In this document: one piece after another, positions 15,012 to 23,632 of the stretch
Position numbering within the stretch: position 1 is the first letter of the stretch
How the letters are laid out: every line of letters begins with the position of its first letter
NCBI GenBank assembly: GCA_035531475.1
Contig: DATKST010000003.1
Coordinates: forward strand, 1-27,135
Source of the DNA: CALCEB01 sp035531475
Lineage (GTDB): Bacteria; Acidobacteriota; Terriglobia; UBA7540
DNA length: 27,135 bases
Direction of reading: 5' to 3'
The notes under the pieces: generated by a model
What the model was told of the DNA's origin: nothing
What the model saw: the letters and a program-made list of their open reading frames with translations, nothing else
The model's database searches: none
Made by a program: the position numbers and the translations under genes

Positions 15012-15364
15012 TTTTGTGGTGAGACTGCCCCACCGCTACCCTCCGCTTGCGTCGCTTGACCGTTTCCCAAGCCGTCGCTCATCATGTCGATGCAACGATC
15101 CTCCAGCAGAACACGTGACGTCTGTGTGTGCAATTCGCAAAGTTGCCTTGTTGGGCGTGGCGCAATGTGGAATCCGGGAACGCAGACCGGCGCGGTTTGC
15201 CGGCAGCCTTATCCCTCGCTGGGTTAGAATAAAGGTGTAGACTGCCGTCCCATCATTCCCGTGGAGGCGGGAGTCCACCTGGCGCTCGGAATTGCAGATG
15301 TAATGGGTCTCTACCGGGTCCAGGCATGACCCAGGGATTGGCCACAGAAAGATTGGAGGTTAGT
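15012..15364 (+). other. Spacer before the beta-oxidation genes
   Basis: No supported gene in this 353-bp stretch. It contains an AT-leaning TTAGAATAAAGG near 15223 that could be a -10 region but lacks a well-placed -35, and a worn palindromic repeat near 15248-15280. The promoter of the thiolase operon should lie here. Confidence 0.5.
15248..15280. repeat. Worn extragenic palindrome of the GTCATTCCCGC type
   Basis: The sequence CATCATTCCCGTGGAGGCGG followed by GAGTCCACC is a diverged copy of the dispersed GTCATTCCCGC repeat whose better arms lie at 24807-24830 and 24895-24918. It gives rise to a meaningless reverse frame beginning MDSRLHGND, a common annotation artefact. Confidence 0.55.
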
Positions 15365-16546
15365 ATGAAAGAGGCGGTGATTGTTTCCGTCGCCCGTACC
15401 GCGGTTGGAAAGGCGCCCAAAGGCACGTTGCGGAATGTTCGTCCGGATGACATGGCCGCCACCGTAATCCAAGAAATCCTGCGCAGAGTTCCCCAGCTTG
15501 ACCAGAAGGAAATAGAGGACGTCGTTCTGGGCTGTGCCATGCCCGAAGCGGAGCAGGGAAACAACATGGCGCGGACGGCGGCCCTGCGCGCGGGGCTTCC
15601 GGTCGATTGCTCGGCGATGACCATCAACCGTTTCTGTTCGTCCGGCCTGCAATCCATAGCCCTGGTTTCGGAACGGATCATGGCGGGTTTGGGAGAAATC
15701 GCCATTGCTGGGGGCGCGGAGAGCATGAGCATGATCCCGATGGGGGGCTTCCATTTCTCGCCCAACCCTTCCTTGATGGAAAGCTATCCCGACTATTACC
15801 TGAACATGGGATTGACGGCGGAAAACGTGGCGCGGAAGTACGAAGTGACCCGGGAACAAGCGGACCAGTTTTCGCTGCGCAGCCATCAGCATGCACTTGC
15901 GGCCAACGAAGCTGGAAAATTCAAGGACGAGGTTGTGCCCTTGGAGGTGGTGGAATGCAGTATGAACGGGCACAATAAGCCCCAGACCCGCAAGATTACC
16001 TTTGCAACGGACGAAGGCCCACGGCGCGATACATCCCTGGAGGCGCTCGCCAAACTGAGGCCGGCATTTCACGCGCAAGGAACGGTGACGGCTGGCAATG
16101 CCTCGCAAATGAGTGATGGCGCGGCGGCCGCCGTGGTGATGTCCTCCGCGAAGGCGAGTGAGCTGGGCATTCCTCCACTCGCCCGGTTTGTGAGCTTCGC
16201 AACCGCTGGAACACTGCCGGAAGAAATGGGAATGGGGCCGGTGTATGCCATTCCCAAAGCCTTAAAACTGGCAGGATTAAGACTGAACCAAATCGATCTG
16301 GTGGAGTTAAATGAGGCATTCGCAGCCCAAGCCCTAGCTGTGATGAAGGTCGCTGGACTGGATCCGGAAAAGACCAACGTTAACGGCGGCGCCGTGGCCC
16401 TGGGCCATCCCCTGGGCTGCACGGGGGCCAAGCTGACAGCGACGTTGCTCAACGAAATGAAGCGGCGCAAAGCGCGCTATGGCATGGTCACCATGTGCAT
16501 TGGCGGCGGCATGGGAGCTGCGGGAATCTTTGAGAATTTGCAATAA
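15365..16546 (+). CDS. fadA: Acetyl-CoA acyltransferase (thiolase, FadA type)
   Basis: A 393-residue thiolase performing the last step of fatty-acid beta-oxidation, thiolytic release of acetyl-CoA from 3-ketoacyl-CoA. The acyl-enzyme nucleophile is Cys91 in INRFCSSGLQ. The other active-site elements are ELNEAFAAQ, GGAVALGHPLGCTGA (catalytic His) and MCIGGGMGAA (second Cys). Domain order and length are standard. The start at ATG 15365 has GGAGGTTAGT directly before it; an upstream in-frame start at 15326 lacks one. The acyl-CoA dehydrogenase gene follows after 15 bp in one operon, the A-E part of the Bacillus-type fadNAE arrangement. The bifunctional FadN partner is not adjacent. A biosynthetic acetoacetyl-CoA thiolase role is less likely given the neighbour. 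Confidence 0.94.
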   Translation: MKEAVIVSVARTAVGKAPKGTLRNVRPDDMAATVIQEILRRVPQLDQKEIEDVVLGCAMPEAEQGNNMARTAALRAGLPVDCSAMTINRFCSSGLQSIALVSERIMAGLGEIAIAGGAESMSMIPMGGFHFSPNPSLMESYPDYYLNMGLTAENVARKYEVTREQADQFSLRSHQHALAANEAGKFKDEVVPLEVVECSMNGHNKPQTRKITFATDEGPRRDTSLEALAKLRPAFHAQGTVTAGNASQMSDGAAAAVVMSSAKASELGIPPLARFVSFATAGTLPEEMGMGPVYAIPKALKLAGLRLNQIDLVELNEAFAAQALAVMKVAGLDPEKTNVNGGAVALGHPLGCTGAKLTATLLNEMKRRKARYGMVTMCIGGGMGAAGIFENLQ

Positions 16547-16561
16547 GCGGCGGGGATAAAT

Positions 16562-18364
16562 ATGTCCATGGTGGCATTGGGTGAGAAGGGCTGGATCAAA
16601 GGTGGCTCGTTCCTCATCGAGGCGCGGCAGCCGGCGGAGATTTTCACTCCCGAAGACCTGACTGACCAGCATCGCTTGATTGCGCAGACGGCGCAGGAGT
16701 TTGTGGACCATGAGATTGTTCCACGTATCGAGGAAATTGAACAGAAAAAGCCAGGTCTGCTGCGGGAGTTGATTAAGAAAGCCGCTGACCTGGGCCTCGG
16801 TGCAACCGACGTTCCGCAAAAATACGGGGGCCTTGAACTGGACAAGATTTCTGCCGTCATCATCGCGGAAATCATGGCGCGCGACGGCGCGTGGGCGGCA
16901 ACCGCCGGCGCCCAGAGTGGGATCGGAATCTTGCCGATTTCCTATTTCGGGACTGAGGAGCAAAAGAAGAAGTATCTGCCCAAGTTGGCAAGCGGCGAAT
17001 GGGTGGGCGCTTACTGTTTGAGTGAATCGACCTCCGCCTCAGACGCATTGCACTGCAAAACCAGAGCCACATTGAGCCCTGACGGCCGGAGCTACATCCT
17101 GAATGGCTCGAAGATGTGGATCACCAACGGCGGCATCGCCGATGTTTACGTGGTGTTTGCCAGGGTGGATGGCGAGAAGTTCACCGCCTTCATCGTGGAT
17201 CGCGAATTTCCCGGCGTCTCTCCCGGAGCTGAAGAACATAAGATGGGAATTCGGGGCTCTTCCACCACGCCGCTGAATCTTGAGAACGTGCCGGTGCCGG
17301 TGGAAAACGTGCTGGGTGAAGTTGGCAAAGGCCACTACATCGCCTTCAACATTTTGAACATTGGACGGCTGAAGCTGGGCGCGGGATGCGTGGGCGGCTC
17401 GAAGATTCTGATGGGTCCGGCTCTGAAATGGGCAAAGGAGCGCATTGCTTTCGGCCATCCGATTGCCGACTTCGGCCTTATCAAGGAAAAGCTGGGCGGC
17501 ATGGTGGTGAAGATCTATGCCGGCGACACCATGGCCTTTCGCACCACGGGAATGATCGACCGGCGGCTCGAAGGAGTGGACCACGGCGCATCCACGGCAG
17601 CCCGGCAGACTCTGGATGCCCTTCAGGAATATGCCGTGGAATGCTCGATTCTCAAAGTGATGGGAACGGAGACGCTGGGCTGGGTGGTGGATGAGACGGT
17701 TCAAATTTATGGCGGCTATGGCTTCACCACGGATTACGAAATCGAGCGCGGCTACCGCGATCAGCGTGTCAACCGCATCTTCGAAGGCACCAATGAGATT
17801 AACCGTCTGCTGATCGTGGATCTGCTGCTGAAGCGGTCCATGAAGGGTGAGTTGGCGCTGATCCCTGCCGCCCGGAAACTACTGGATGAAGTGCTGGGCA
17901 TGGACGCGGGTGCGGACTTTGACGACGATCAGCCGCTTGCGGCTGAAGCCAAGCTTGTGGAGGGCGCGAAGAAAGCGGCGTTGCTCGCGGCGGGGAGCGC
18001 GGTGGAGCGGTATCTTCAGGCGCTGGCCGAAGAACAGGAAATCATCGGCGCTTTGAGCAACATGGTGATGGAAGTCTACGCCATGGAGAGTTGCCTGTTG
18101 CGCGCCTGCAAGAAGCTGGCCGGTTCTTCCGCCGAAGCCGCCGCCACGGATCTGGCCGTTGCCACGTGTTACATTCACGAAGCCGCGGATCGCATGGAGA
18201 TGGAAGGTCGGCGCATCTTGCCGCGCATAGCCGGGGGTGACACGCTTCGCTCCCAGCTTGCCCTGTTGCGGCGATTTCTGAAACATGCGCCGGTGGATAC
18301 CATCGATTTGAAGCGCCGCATCGCCAACCGCGCTCTCCATCTTGGCCGCTATCCCTTCGTCTGA
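16562..18364 (+). CDS. fadE: Acyl-CoA dehydrogenase, VLCAD/ACAD9-like with C-terminal extension (FadE type)
   Basis: A 600-residue FAD-dependent acyl-CoA dehydrogenase that makes trans-2-enoyl-CoA in the first step of beta-oxidation. The N-terminal helical domain (about 35-150), beta domain (155-265, AYCLSESTSASDA and MWITNGGIADVYVVFA) and C-terminal helical domain (265-430) are intact. The catalytic base is Glu408 in IFEGTNEINRL, and GGYGFTTDYEIERGYRD is conserved. A further helical extension (about 450-600) is typical of very-long-chain enzymes and of Bacillus FadE, which is about the same size. The usual glycine-serine pair of the T/S-E-P-x-x-G-S-D motif is replaced by S-T-S-A-S-D. It lies 15 bp after the thiolase gene and uses electron-transferring flavoprotein made elsewhere. 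Confidence 0.94.
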   Translation: MSMVALGEKGWIKGGSFLIEARQPAEIFTPEDLTDQHRLIAQTAQEFVDHEIVPRIEEIEQKKPGLLRELIKKAADLGLGATDVPQKYGGLELDKISAVIIAEIMARDGAWAATAGAQSGIGILPISYFGTEEQKKKYLPKLASGEWVGAYCLSESTSASDALHCKTRATLSPDGRSYILNGSKMWITNGGIADVYVVFARVDGEKFTAFIVDREFPGVSPGAEEHKMGIRGSSTTPLNLENVPVPVENVLGEVGKGHYIAFNILNIGRLKLGAGCVGGSKILMGPALKWAKERIAFGHPIADFGLIKEKLGGMVVKIYAGDTMAFRTTGMIDRRLEGVDHGASTAARQTLDALQEYAVECSILKVMGTETLGWVVDETVQIYGGYGFTTDYEIERGYRDQRVNRIFEGTNEINRLLIVDLLLKRSMKGELALIPAARKLLDEVLGMDAGADFDDDQPLAAEAKLVEGAKKAALLAAGSAVERYLQALAEEQEIIGALSNMVMEVYAMESCLLRACKKLAGSSAEAAATDLAVATCYIHEAADRMEMEGRRILPRIAGGDTLRSQLALLRRFLKHAPVDTIDLKRRIANRALHLGRYPFV

Positions 18365-18427
18365 CCTGACGATGAACGACCACAGCACGAGCCAGTGGAG
18401 ACCCTCGGCATGGCACATCTGTTGGCG

Positions 18428-19876
18428 TTATTTCAGCACAACGTTGCCCAGGTCTCCGAGGTTCTGGCCATCAAGGTTATTCACGGAGACGCTGGTGCGG
18501 AAGGTGTTCTGCGGCAGCGGAATGATTTTATCCAAAATGACCACCTGCCGGGGATCGACCGGCTGAAGGTCTACATGCCCAAGTTCTTCTCCCATCGGAC
18601 TGTAGAAATTGGCCACGAGCATTCCCGGCGTGAAGACGCCAAACACTCCGTTCAGTTTGACTTTCGAGCCTAAGAGTGATGCGGTGAACGGCGCGCTCAC
18701 GACGCCTGCCCACTTCGCGCCCACCAACGGGTACGGGACGCTCGCCGCTGACCAGTGAAAGCTGAATTCGTACTGTTGACCTGGATCGAGCGGGGCGAAC
18801 GGACTCAGCATTTCCGCCTCAAGAAAGTAAGGTGTTTTGGCCGGATCATCCGGCAATACCTGGTCGAAGGCGACACGGGAAATGGTGCCAGGGCCCTCGT
18901 TCCAGGATTCAACCGAGGCATTGTCCGGATATTCCTTGCCCGGAAAATAGTCGAATGATTCAACGTAACCGATCTGCTTCTGCCCGTTCACCACGGCAAA
19001 CCAGCCGGCGTTGGAGTCTAATGTAATTTTGCCGACGCGGTAGAGATAATGCACACGCATCATGTGCCCATCCTCGACAAGCTGGTAGCTTGGATGGCGC
19101 GCATCGCCGTAGGCAATGGAATAGCCGTTGTAAAACATGCTGTGCGGATTGACAGGAATATACATGTAAAGTTCGGGATTGGGCTTTGAGGGGTCATTCA
19201 TGTCGGCCGCGTCATTCTGCGTAAGGTGCCAGATGCCCCAGCGAATGCGCCGCTGGCTGGTGTTCCGCATGACCTGATCCACCGTGACCCGCGTCGTTCC
19301 GGCATAGATGTGAAACGTTCGTTCCATTTGGACGCCGGTGCGCGGGTCGGAAGGGCTGGTAACTCGGACGGCAACCTCCTGCGGCGTGTCCTTCACGATC
19401 TCGCTCTGGAACCTGCTGCCGTCGAGACTGTAGTAGGGAATGCTGGGCCATTGCTCGCCGTTCAGCCAGCCTTCGGGCGCGGGCCAGACTTTGTCCCCGC
19501 CGTAATTGGCCCATCCGGCTTTGAGGTTGTTTTCACTCTCGGGCAGGACTTTTCCTTCCAAATTGTGGTTCACGAAGAAAAACTCCTGGCTGCCGAGCTG
19601 GAGTTGAATGGCCCGGCCTCCGATGGCGGGGGCAATGTAGAGGCTGATGATTCCATTGGTCAGTTTGTACGTGTCCCAACCTTTGTATTGGGTTTTTTCA
19701 ACCCGCGCGTTATACGAATGCTCAGGAGTTGGTATTTCGGGCCTCTCGGGATTGGGCTTGGCGGCAGGACTGGCGGGAAGCGCGGTCCCGGCAACGGCGC
19801 GCAGCAGAGTGAAGCTGAGTGTGAGGGCCGCGAAGAATAGAGAAGGATGAATGGCGCGGGTTGTTTTTTTCCACAT
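18428..19876 (-). CDS. Secreted DUF4380-type (galactose-mutarotase-like) protein
   Basis: A 482-residue exported protein with a signal peptide at about 1-30 (SLFFAALTLSFTLLRAVAG). The main part resembles DUF4380, a beta-sandwich related to aldose epimerases: TNGIISLYIAPAIGGRAIQL near 74-93, NYGGDKVWPAPEGW near 124-137, and the RWGIWHLTQ strand near 212. Conserved aromatic and acidic residues suggest a carbohydrate-binding cleft. The enzymatic role of the family is not established. The start has GAGG 11 bases upstream. It follows xylulokinase by 84 bp on the same strand and faces the acyl-CoA dehydrogenase gene 63 bp away. Confidence 0.8.
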   Translation of the reverse strand: MWKKTTRAIHPSLFFAALTLSFTLLRAVAGTALPASPAAKPNPERPEIPTPEHSYNARVEKTQYKGWDTYKLTNGIISLYIAPAIGGRAIQLQLGSQEFFFVNHNLEGKVLPESENNLKAGWANYGGDKVWPAPEGWLNGEQWPSIPYYSLDGSRFQSEIVKDTPQEVAVRVTSPSDPRTGVQMERTFHIYAGTTRVTVDQVMRNTSQRRIRWGIWHLTQNDAADMNDPSKPNPELYMYIPVNPHSMFYNGYSIAYGDARHPSYQLVEDGHMMRVHYLYRVGKITLDSNAGWFAVVNGQKQIGYVESFDYFPGKEYPDNASVESWNEGPGTISRVAFDQVLPDDPAKTPYFLEAEMLSPFAPLDPGQQYEFSFHWSAASVPYPLVGAKWAGVVSAPFTASLLGSKVKLNGVFGVFTPGMLVANFYSPMGEELGHVDLQPVDPRQVVILDKIIPLPQNTFRTSVSVNNLDGQNLGDLGNVVLK

Positions 19877-19960
19877 CGGCTGACCTCGTATTTTGGCTAA
19901 AAGGATGCTGGGTATTGCATCATGATGGGAGCACTCTCTTCGGGCTTGAGGAATACCGCG

Positions 19961-21562
19961 CTACCCCCGGTGGTTCTTCTTGCGAGCTTTCTTCACGCCC
20001 TGGACAGCGGGCGCCGCATGGACGGCCGCTGCCGGTTCGAGGTTTGCGAGCTCATGGGAAAGTTCGCGGATTGCAGGATAAACCCTGCGGTAAATCTCGT
20101 ATTGCCGGGAGTAGAACTCCACGTTTTCCGGGCGCGGGACCGTGGTGTCTTGCACATGAAGAGTCTCGTCGGCCGCTTGTTCAACGGAGGAATATATGCC
20201 GGTTCCCACGCCCGCCAACAGCGCCGCGCCGAAGGCCGACCCCTCTGATTCGCGAAGGGTGACGATCTCCCTGCCGTAGATATCGGTTTGAATCTGCCTC
20301 CACAATGGACTGCGCGATCCACCACCCGAAGCGCGAATCTGTACCACCGGAATGTTAAGCTCGCTGAAAATCTCAAGCGAATCCCGCAAGCTGTAGGCAA
20401 CGCCTTCGAGGATGGAGCGGATCAGGTGCCCACGGGTGTGCGCGGCCGTCAATCCGAACCACATGCCGCGCGCTTGGGGATCGAGATGGGGCGTGCGCTC
20501 GCCCATAAGATAAGGTAGGAAGAGCAGGCCGTCACTGCCCGCCACGATACGTTCCGCCTCGGCCAGCAAAACGTCATATGCGTCCACGCCAATTTGCCGC
20601 GCGTACCACGCTTCCGATTCTCCAAGTTGTTCTTTGAACCAGCGAAGAGAAAGGCCCGCGCCCTGCGTCACACCCATCACGTGCCACTTGCCGGGGACAG
20701 CGTGGCAGAAGGTATGGATGCGGCCTTGGGGGTCGAGCTTGGGCTTGTCCGTGTAAGAGAAAATCACGCCGGAAGTCCCGAGCGTGGCGGAAGTAAGTCC
20801 TGAGCGGACGATGCCATTGCCCACGGCGCTGGCGGCTTGATCGCCTGCGCCCGCCACCACCGGCGTGCCCGCTCGCAGTCCCGTCACCAGCGCCACCTCC
20901 GTGCTGATGGCGCTGGTGATGGCCGGTGATTCGTAGACCTTGGGCAGAAGCGCTGAATCCACTGGGAGCAGGTCCAGCATCTCTTGCGACCAACGGCGAT
21001 TGGTGACGTCGAACAAAAGCGTTCCCGAGGCATCGGAAACATCCGTGGCATATTCGCCGGTCATGCGCAGGCGGACATAATCCTTGGGCAGAAGGAAGTG
21101 AGCCGTCCGCTCGAAGACCGCCGGCTCGTTGTCCCGCACCCAAAGCATTTTGGGGGCGCTGAAACCGGTCAGCGCCGGATTGGATGCCAGGCGGATCAGG
21201 CGTTCCGCCCCGGCCTTGTTTGTGATCCAGTCGCATTGCTGCTGGCTCCTCTGGTCGCACCAGAGCAGCGCCGGCCGCAGAACAGTGTTGACCCTGTCCA
21301 GCAAGACCACCCCGTGCATTTGCCCGGAGAAACCAATACCCCTGATTTGTGCTCCGGTCACGCCGGACTGCTGGAGCGAACCGCGAACCGCGCCGATCGT
21401 GGCTTTCCACCAGTCCTCGGGATCTTGCTCCGCCCATCCGGGCTTGGGCATTCGCATTGGCTGATGATCCACCGTGGCGGCGCCCACCACGCGGCCGTCC
21501 GGGCGCACAATAACGGCGCGCGTACCCGTGGTGCCAACGTCGATCCCCATCATGTAAGACAT
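19961..21562 (-). CDS. xylB: Xylulokinase (FGGY family)
   Basis: A 533-residue sugar kinase that phosphorylates D-xylulose to xylulose 5-phosphate for the pentose phosphate pathway. It has the N-terminal MGIDVGTTGTRAV phosphate-binding loop, the XylB-specific GFSGQMHGVV near 75-85, DVSDASGTLLFDV near 175, GAGDQAASAVGNG near 240 and the FGGY signature GERTPHLDPQARG near 366. A late ASGGGSRSPLWRQIQTD supports ATP binding. The C-terminus has a lysine-rich tail (KKARKKNHRG) beyond the usual 490-500 residues. There is no good ribosome site before ATG 21562; ATG codons at residues 4 and 5 are alternatives. No xylose isomerase is adjacent, so other ketoses remain possible substrates. Confidence 0.93.
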   Translation of the reverse strand: MSYMMGIDVGTTGTRAVIVRPDGRVVGAATVDHQPMRMPKPGWAEQDPEDWWKATIGAVRGSLQQSGVTGAQIRGIGFSGQMHGVVLLDRVNTVLRPALLWCDQRSQQQCDWITNKAGAERLIRLASNPALTGFSAPKMLWVRDNEPAVFERTAHFLLPKDYVRLRMTGEYATDVSDASGTLLFDVTNRRWSQEMLDLLPVDSALLPKVYESPAITSAISTEVALVTGLRAGTPVVAGAGDQAASAVGNGIVRSGLTSATLGTSGVIFSYTDKPKLDPQGRIHTFCHAVPGKWHVMGVTQGAGLSLRWFKEQLGESEAWYARQIGVDAYDVLLAEAERIVAGSDGLLFLPYLMGERTPHLDPQARGMWFGLTAAHTRGHLIRSILEGVAYSLRDSLEIFSELNIPVVQIRASGGGSRSPLWRQIQTDIYGREIVTLRESEGSAFGAALLAGVGTGIYSSVEQAADETLHVQDTTVPRPENVEFYSRQYEIYRRVYPAIRELSHELANLEPAAAVHAAPAVQGVKKARKKNHRG

Positions 21563-21595
21563 AGAAGTCAGAAATCAGGAGCTATGTCCAAGAAA

Positions 21596-21617
21596 ATCAC
21601 GCAAAGTGACGCGTGAT
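21596..21617. promoter_or_regulatory. Candidate operator upstream of xylulokinase
   Basis: ATCACGC (21596-21602) and GCGTGAT (21611-21617) are perfect 7-bp inverted halves 8 bases apart, centred about 45 bp before the xylB start. The size fits a dimeric repressor site, but no regulator gene is adjacent. Confidence 0.35.
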
Positions 21618-21647
21618 CACGGCCAACCTAAATCGGCCCTTGCGAAT

Positions 21648-22001
21648 TCACAAACCCAACGCAACTCGCAACAGCCGGTCCACTTCTGCGGATAGTCGCG
21701 GGCCAAAGCGGCCGAGTCGGCGCACTACAACCCCTTCCTCGACGGTAACGAGTTTGTGGAGCCTGACCACCGAGGTTACGCGCAATCCTGTATTCGCGAA
21801 CTCAGCGTGTGCGCTAGGGACGAGACAATCTGTTGGGTAGCTGTCGCCACGCACCACGCTGGAAATCGCCGCGAGGATAACGTCTTGGCCAATCGGCGTT
21901 GGCGACACGACGAAGGCAGGACGCAGAGCTGAGCCGGCAAGATCGGTGAAGGGGAAAGGCACCAACACCACGTCGCCACGAAAAATACTGGAGGTGCTCA
22001 A
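21648..22001 (-). CDS. Type II toxin, MazF/PemK family endoribonuclease
   Basis: A 117-residue MazF/PemK-fold protein, expected to cleave RNA at short sequence motifs and halt growth when free of its antitoxin. The opening FRGDVVLVPFPFTDLAGSALRPAFVVS (residues 7-33) is diagnostic: R-G-D-V-V-L-V-x-F-P-F-T-D then the conserved R-P-A. A central DVILAAISS strand and a C-terminal RVTSVVRLHKLVTVEEGVV match the family's late strands. The start is TTG at 22001. It overlaps the antitoxin stop (ATTTGA), so the two are translationally coupled with a 4-bp overlap. The pair interrupts a row of sugar genes on the same strand and could have been acquired as a cassette. Confidence 0.92.
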   Translation of the reverse strand: MSTSSIFRGDVVLVPFPFTDLAGSALRPAFVVSPTPIGQDVILAAISSVVRGDSYPTDCLVPSAHAEFANTGLRVTSVVRLHKLVTVEEGVVVRRLGRFGPRLSAEVDRLLRVALGL

Positions 22002-22225
22002 ATGGCCTCGCCGTCTTGATCTGAGTAGGTTTCCTCGCCACTCTCGTTCCAGAAATCAAACGCGCGACCTTGTAGCGCAAGTCGAGCGAGGCCCACCTCT
22101 GGGTCTTCCTGCTCCGCCTGAACCTCGACAGGCTCTGTCCGCCTCGCCAGTTCCAGGAGGTGCTCAAATTCGTTGCGCCGCAGCACGGCCCTGTCACCTG
22201 TAAGTTCAGCATGTACGGTTGCCAC
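21998..22225 (-). CDS. Cognate antitoxin of the MazF/PemK toxin
   Basis: A 75-residue acidic protein directly before the toxin. The N-terminal part (ATVHAELTGDRAVLRRNEFEHLLELARRT) looks like a short dimerisation and DNA-binding region of the Phd/YefM kind. The very acidic C-terminus (FDFWNESGEETYSDQDGEAI) has the F-x-F-W ... Y-S-x-x-D-G-E pattern common in tails that wrap the toxin. The start is GTG at 22225: AAAGGAGG stands 8 bases upstream. A longer in-frame extension to 22369 has no such site and poor composition. I did not recognise a named antitoxin family, and the assignment rests on position, charge and coupling. Confidence 0.8.
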   Translation of the reverse strand: MATVHAELTGDRAVLRRNEFEHLLELARRTEPVEVQAEQEDPEVGLARLALQGRAFDFWNESGEETYSDQDGEAI

Positions 22226-22444
22226 GTTCACTCCTCCTTTATTTCCATACGCTATTGTGCCACAAGACCAGGCAGACCCAAGCTCTTCAGTTGGCTCGTG
22301 CTGAAGATAACGTCGAGGCCCATCGCGGTGGACATCATGCATGAACCCGGCGGGTTGCCGTCGGAACACGGTCTTAACCGGGCACCGACGGTCGTCGCAA
22401 AAACCTTCTGGAATAATCCTGCAACTGTAAATCAGGGAGCCAAT

Positions 22445-23593
22445 TTAGCGCGGCTTCTCCCACCGTCCGCTTTTCGCGGAGCGCTCAATCGCATCCAGCA
22501 CGGCCTGATCCTTAACACCATCGTAAAAACTTGGATCGGGCAAACCGTCCTTTTCGAGCGCCACCATGAAATCGTGAATGGCGTGAACAAACGTGTGCTC
22601 ATAACCAATGATGTGTCCGGGCGGCCACCATGCGCCGGCGTAAGGGTGAACCGATTCCGTCACGTTGATGTTCTTGAATCCCTGGCCGGCCTGCGGCTCG
22701 GTGTTGTCATAAAACTCCAGTTCATCCATGCGCTCCAGGTTGAAGGCCAGGCTTCCCTTGCTGCCGTAGATTTGAAGCGTATTGTAGTTCCTGCGCCCGC
22801 CGCAAAATCGAGACGACTCGAACACGCCCACGCTGCCGTTCTTGAACGTGGCCAGAAAATTCGTGTCGTCGTCCACGGTCACGCGTCCCTTACCCTTCTT
22901 TGCCTCTGCTTTCAGCCCGCCCGCCGCGGCGGGAAGCGGGCGCTCCTTGATGAAGGTGCTCATTTGGGCCGTGACCGATTGAATGTCGCCGTTCAGGTAG
23001 TGCGCCAGGTCCACCGCATGAGAACCGATGTCCCCCAGCGCGCCGCTGCCGGAGATTTTCTTTTGAAGCCGCCACACCAGCGGGAAGTTGGGATCGACGA
23101 TCCAATCCTGCAAGTAAGCGCCATGATAATGGAAGATGCGGCCCAGCCGCCCTTCTTCGATCATCTGCTTGGCGAAGGCGATGGCCGGAATCTTGCGGTA
23201 GTTGTGCATCACCATGTGTTTGACGCCGGCCTTTTCAACGGCCCGCAGCATTTCCTTGGACTCCGGCAGAGTATTGGCCAGCGGCTTCTCAGAGATGACG
23301 TGTTTCCCGGCCGCCGCCGCCGCTACGGCGATGGGACCGTGGAGATTGCCCGGCGTGCAGATGTCCACCACGTCAATGTCCTCGCGGGTGACGGCCCGTC
23401 TCCAATCGGTTTCCACTTCGTCCCAGCCAAACTGCCGAGCTGCGGCCTCCGCCGCCTGGCGATCCCGGCCGCAGAGGACCTTCATCCGGGGCTCAAACTT
23501 CCCGGGGAAGAAATGCGCCACTTGCCGGTAGGCGTTGGAGTGCGCTTTGCCCATAAACTTGTAACCGATCATCGCAACGTTAACTTGAGGCAT
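22445..23593 (-). CDS. Gfo/Idh/MocA-family oxidoreductase
   Basis: A 382-residue NAD(P)-dependent sugar oxidoreductase. The Rossmann domain (about 1-125) has an altered glycine loop, AMIGYKFMGKAHSNAY, where G-x-G-x-x-G becomes G-Y-K-F-M-G. It also has the diagnostic ISEKPLA (Lys102-Pro103 region) contacting cofactor and substrate. The second domain carries SGSGALGDIGSHAVDLAHYL (about 182-201), with the catalytic Asp/His pair typical of the family. Relatives oxidise sugars and glycosides, often at C3. The start has GGGAGG nine bases upstream. It follows the sugar isomerase gene by 39 bp on one transcript, a very common pairing in sugar catabolism. Confidence 0.93.
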   Translation of the reverse strand: MPQVNVAMIGYKFMGKAHSNAYRQVAHFFPGKFEPRMKVLCGRDRQAAEAAARQFGWDEVETDWRRAVTREDIDVVDICTPGNLHGPIAVAAAAAGKHVISEKPLANTLPESKEMLRAVEKAGVKHMVMHNYRKIPAIAFAKQMIEEGRLGRIFHYHGAYLQDWIVDPNFPLVWRLQKKISGSGALGDIGSHAVDLAHYLNGDIQSVTAQMSTFIKERPLPAAAGGLKAEAKKGKGRVTVDDDTNFLATFKNGSVGVFESSRFCGGRRNYNTLQIYGSKGSLAFNLERMDELEFYDNTEPQAGQGFKNINVTESVHPYAGAWWPPGHIIGYEHTFVHAIHDFMVALEKDGLPDPSFYDGVKDQAVLDAIERSAKSGRWEKPR

Positions 23594-23632
23594 CGAACCA
23601 TCCTCCCGGTGTTCTCGTGTGATTGCGCCCGT

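Noticed and set aside
15036..15278. Minus-strand frame beginning MDSRLHGNDG
   Set aside because: Typical product of translating a GTCATTCCCGC palindromic repeat; the rest has no protein character.
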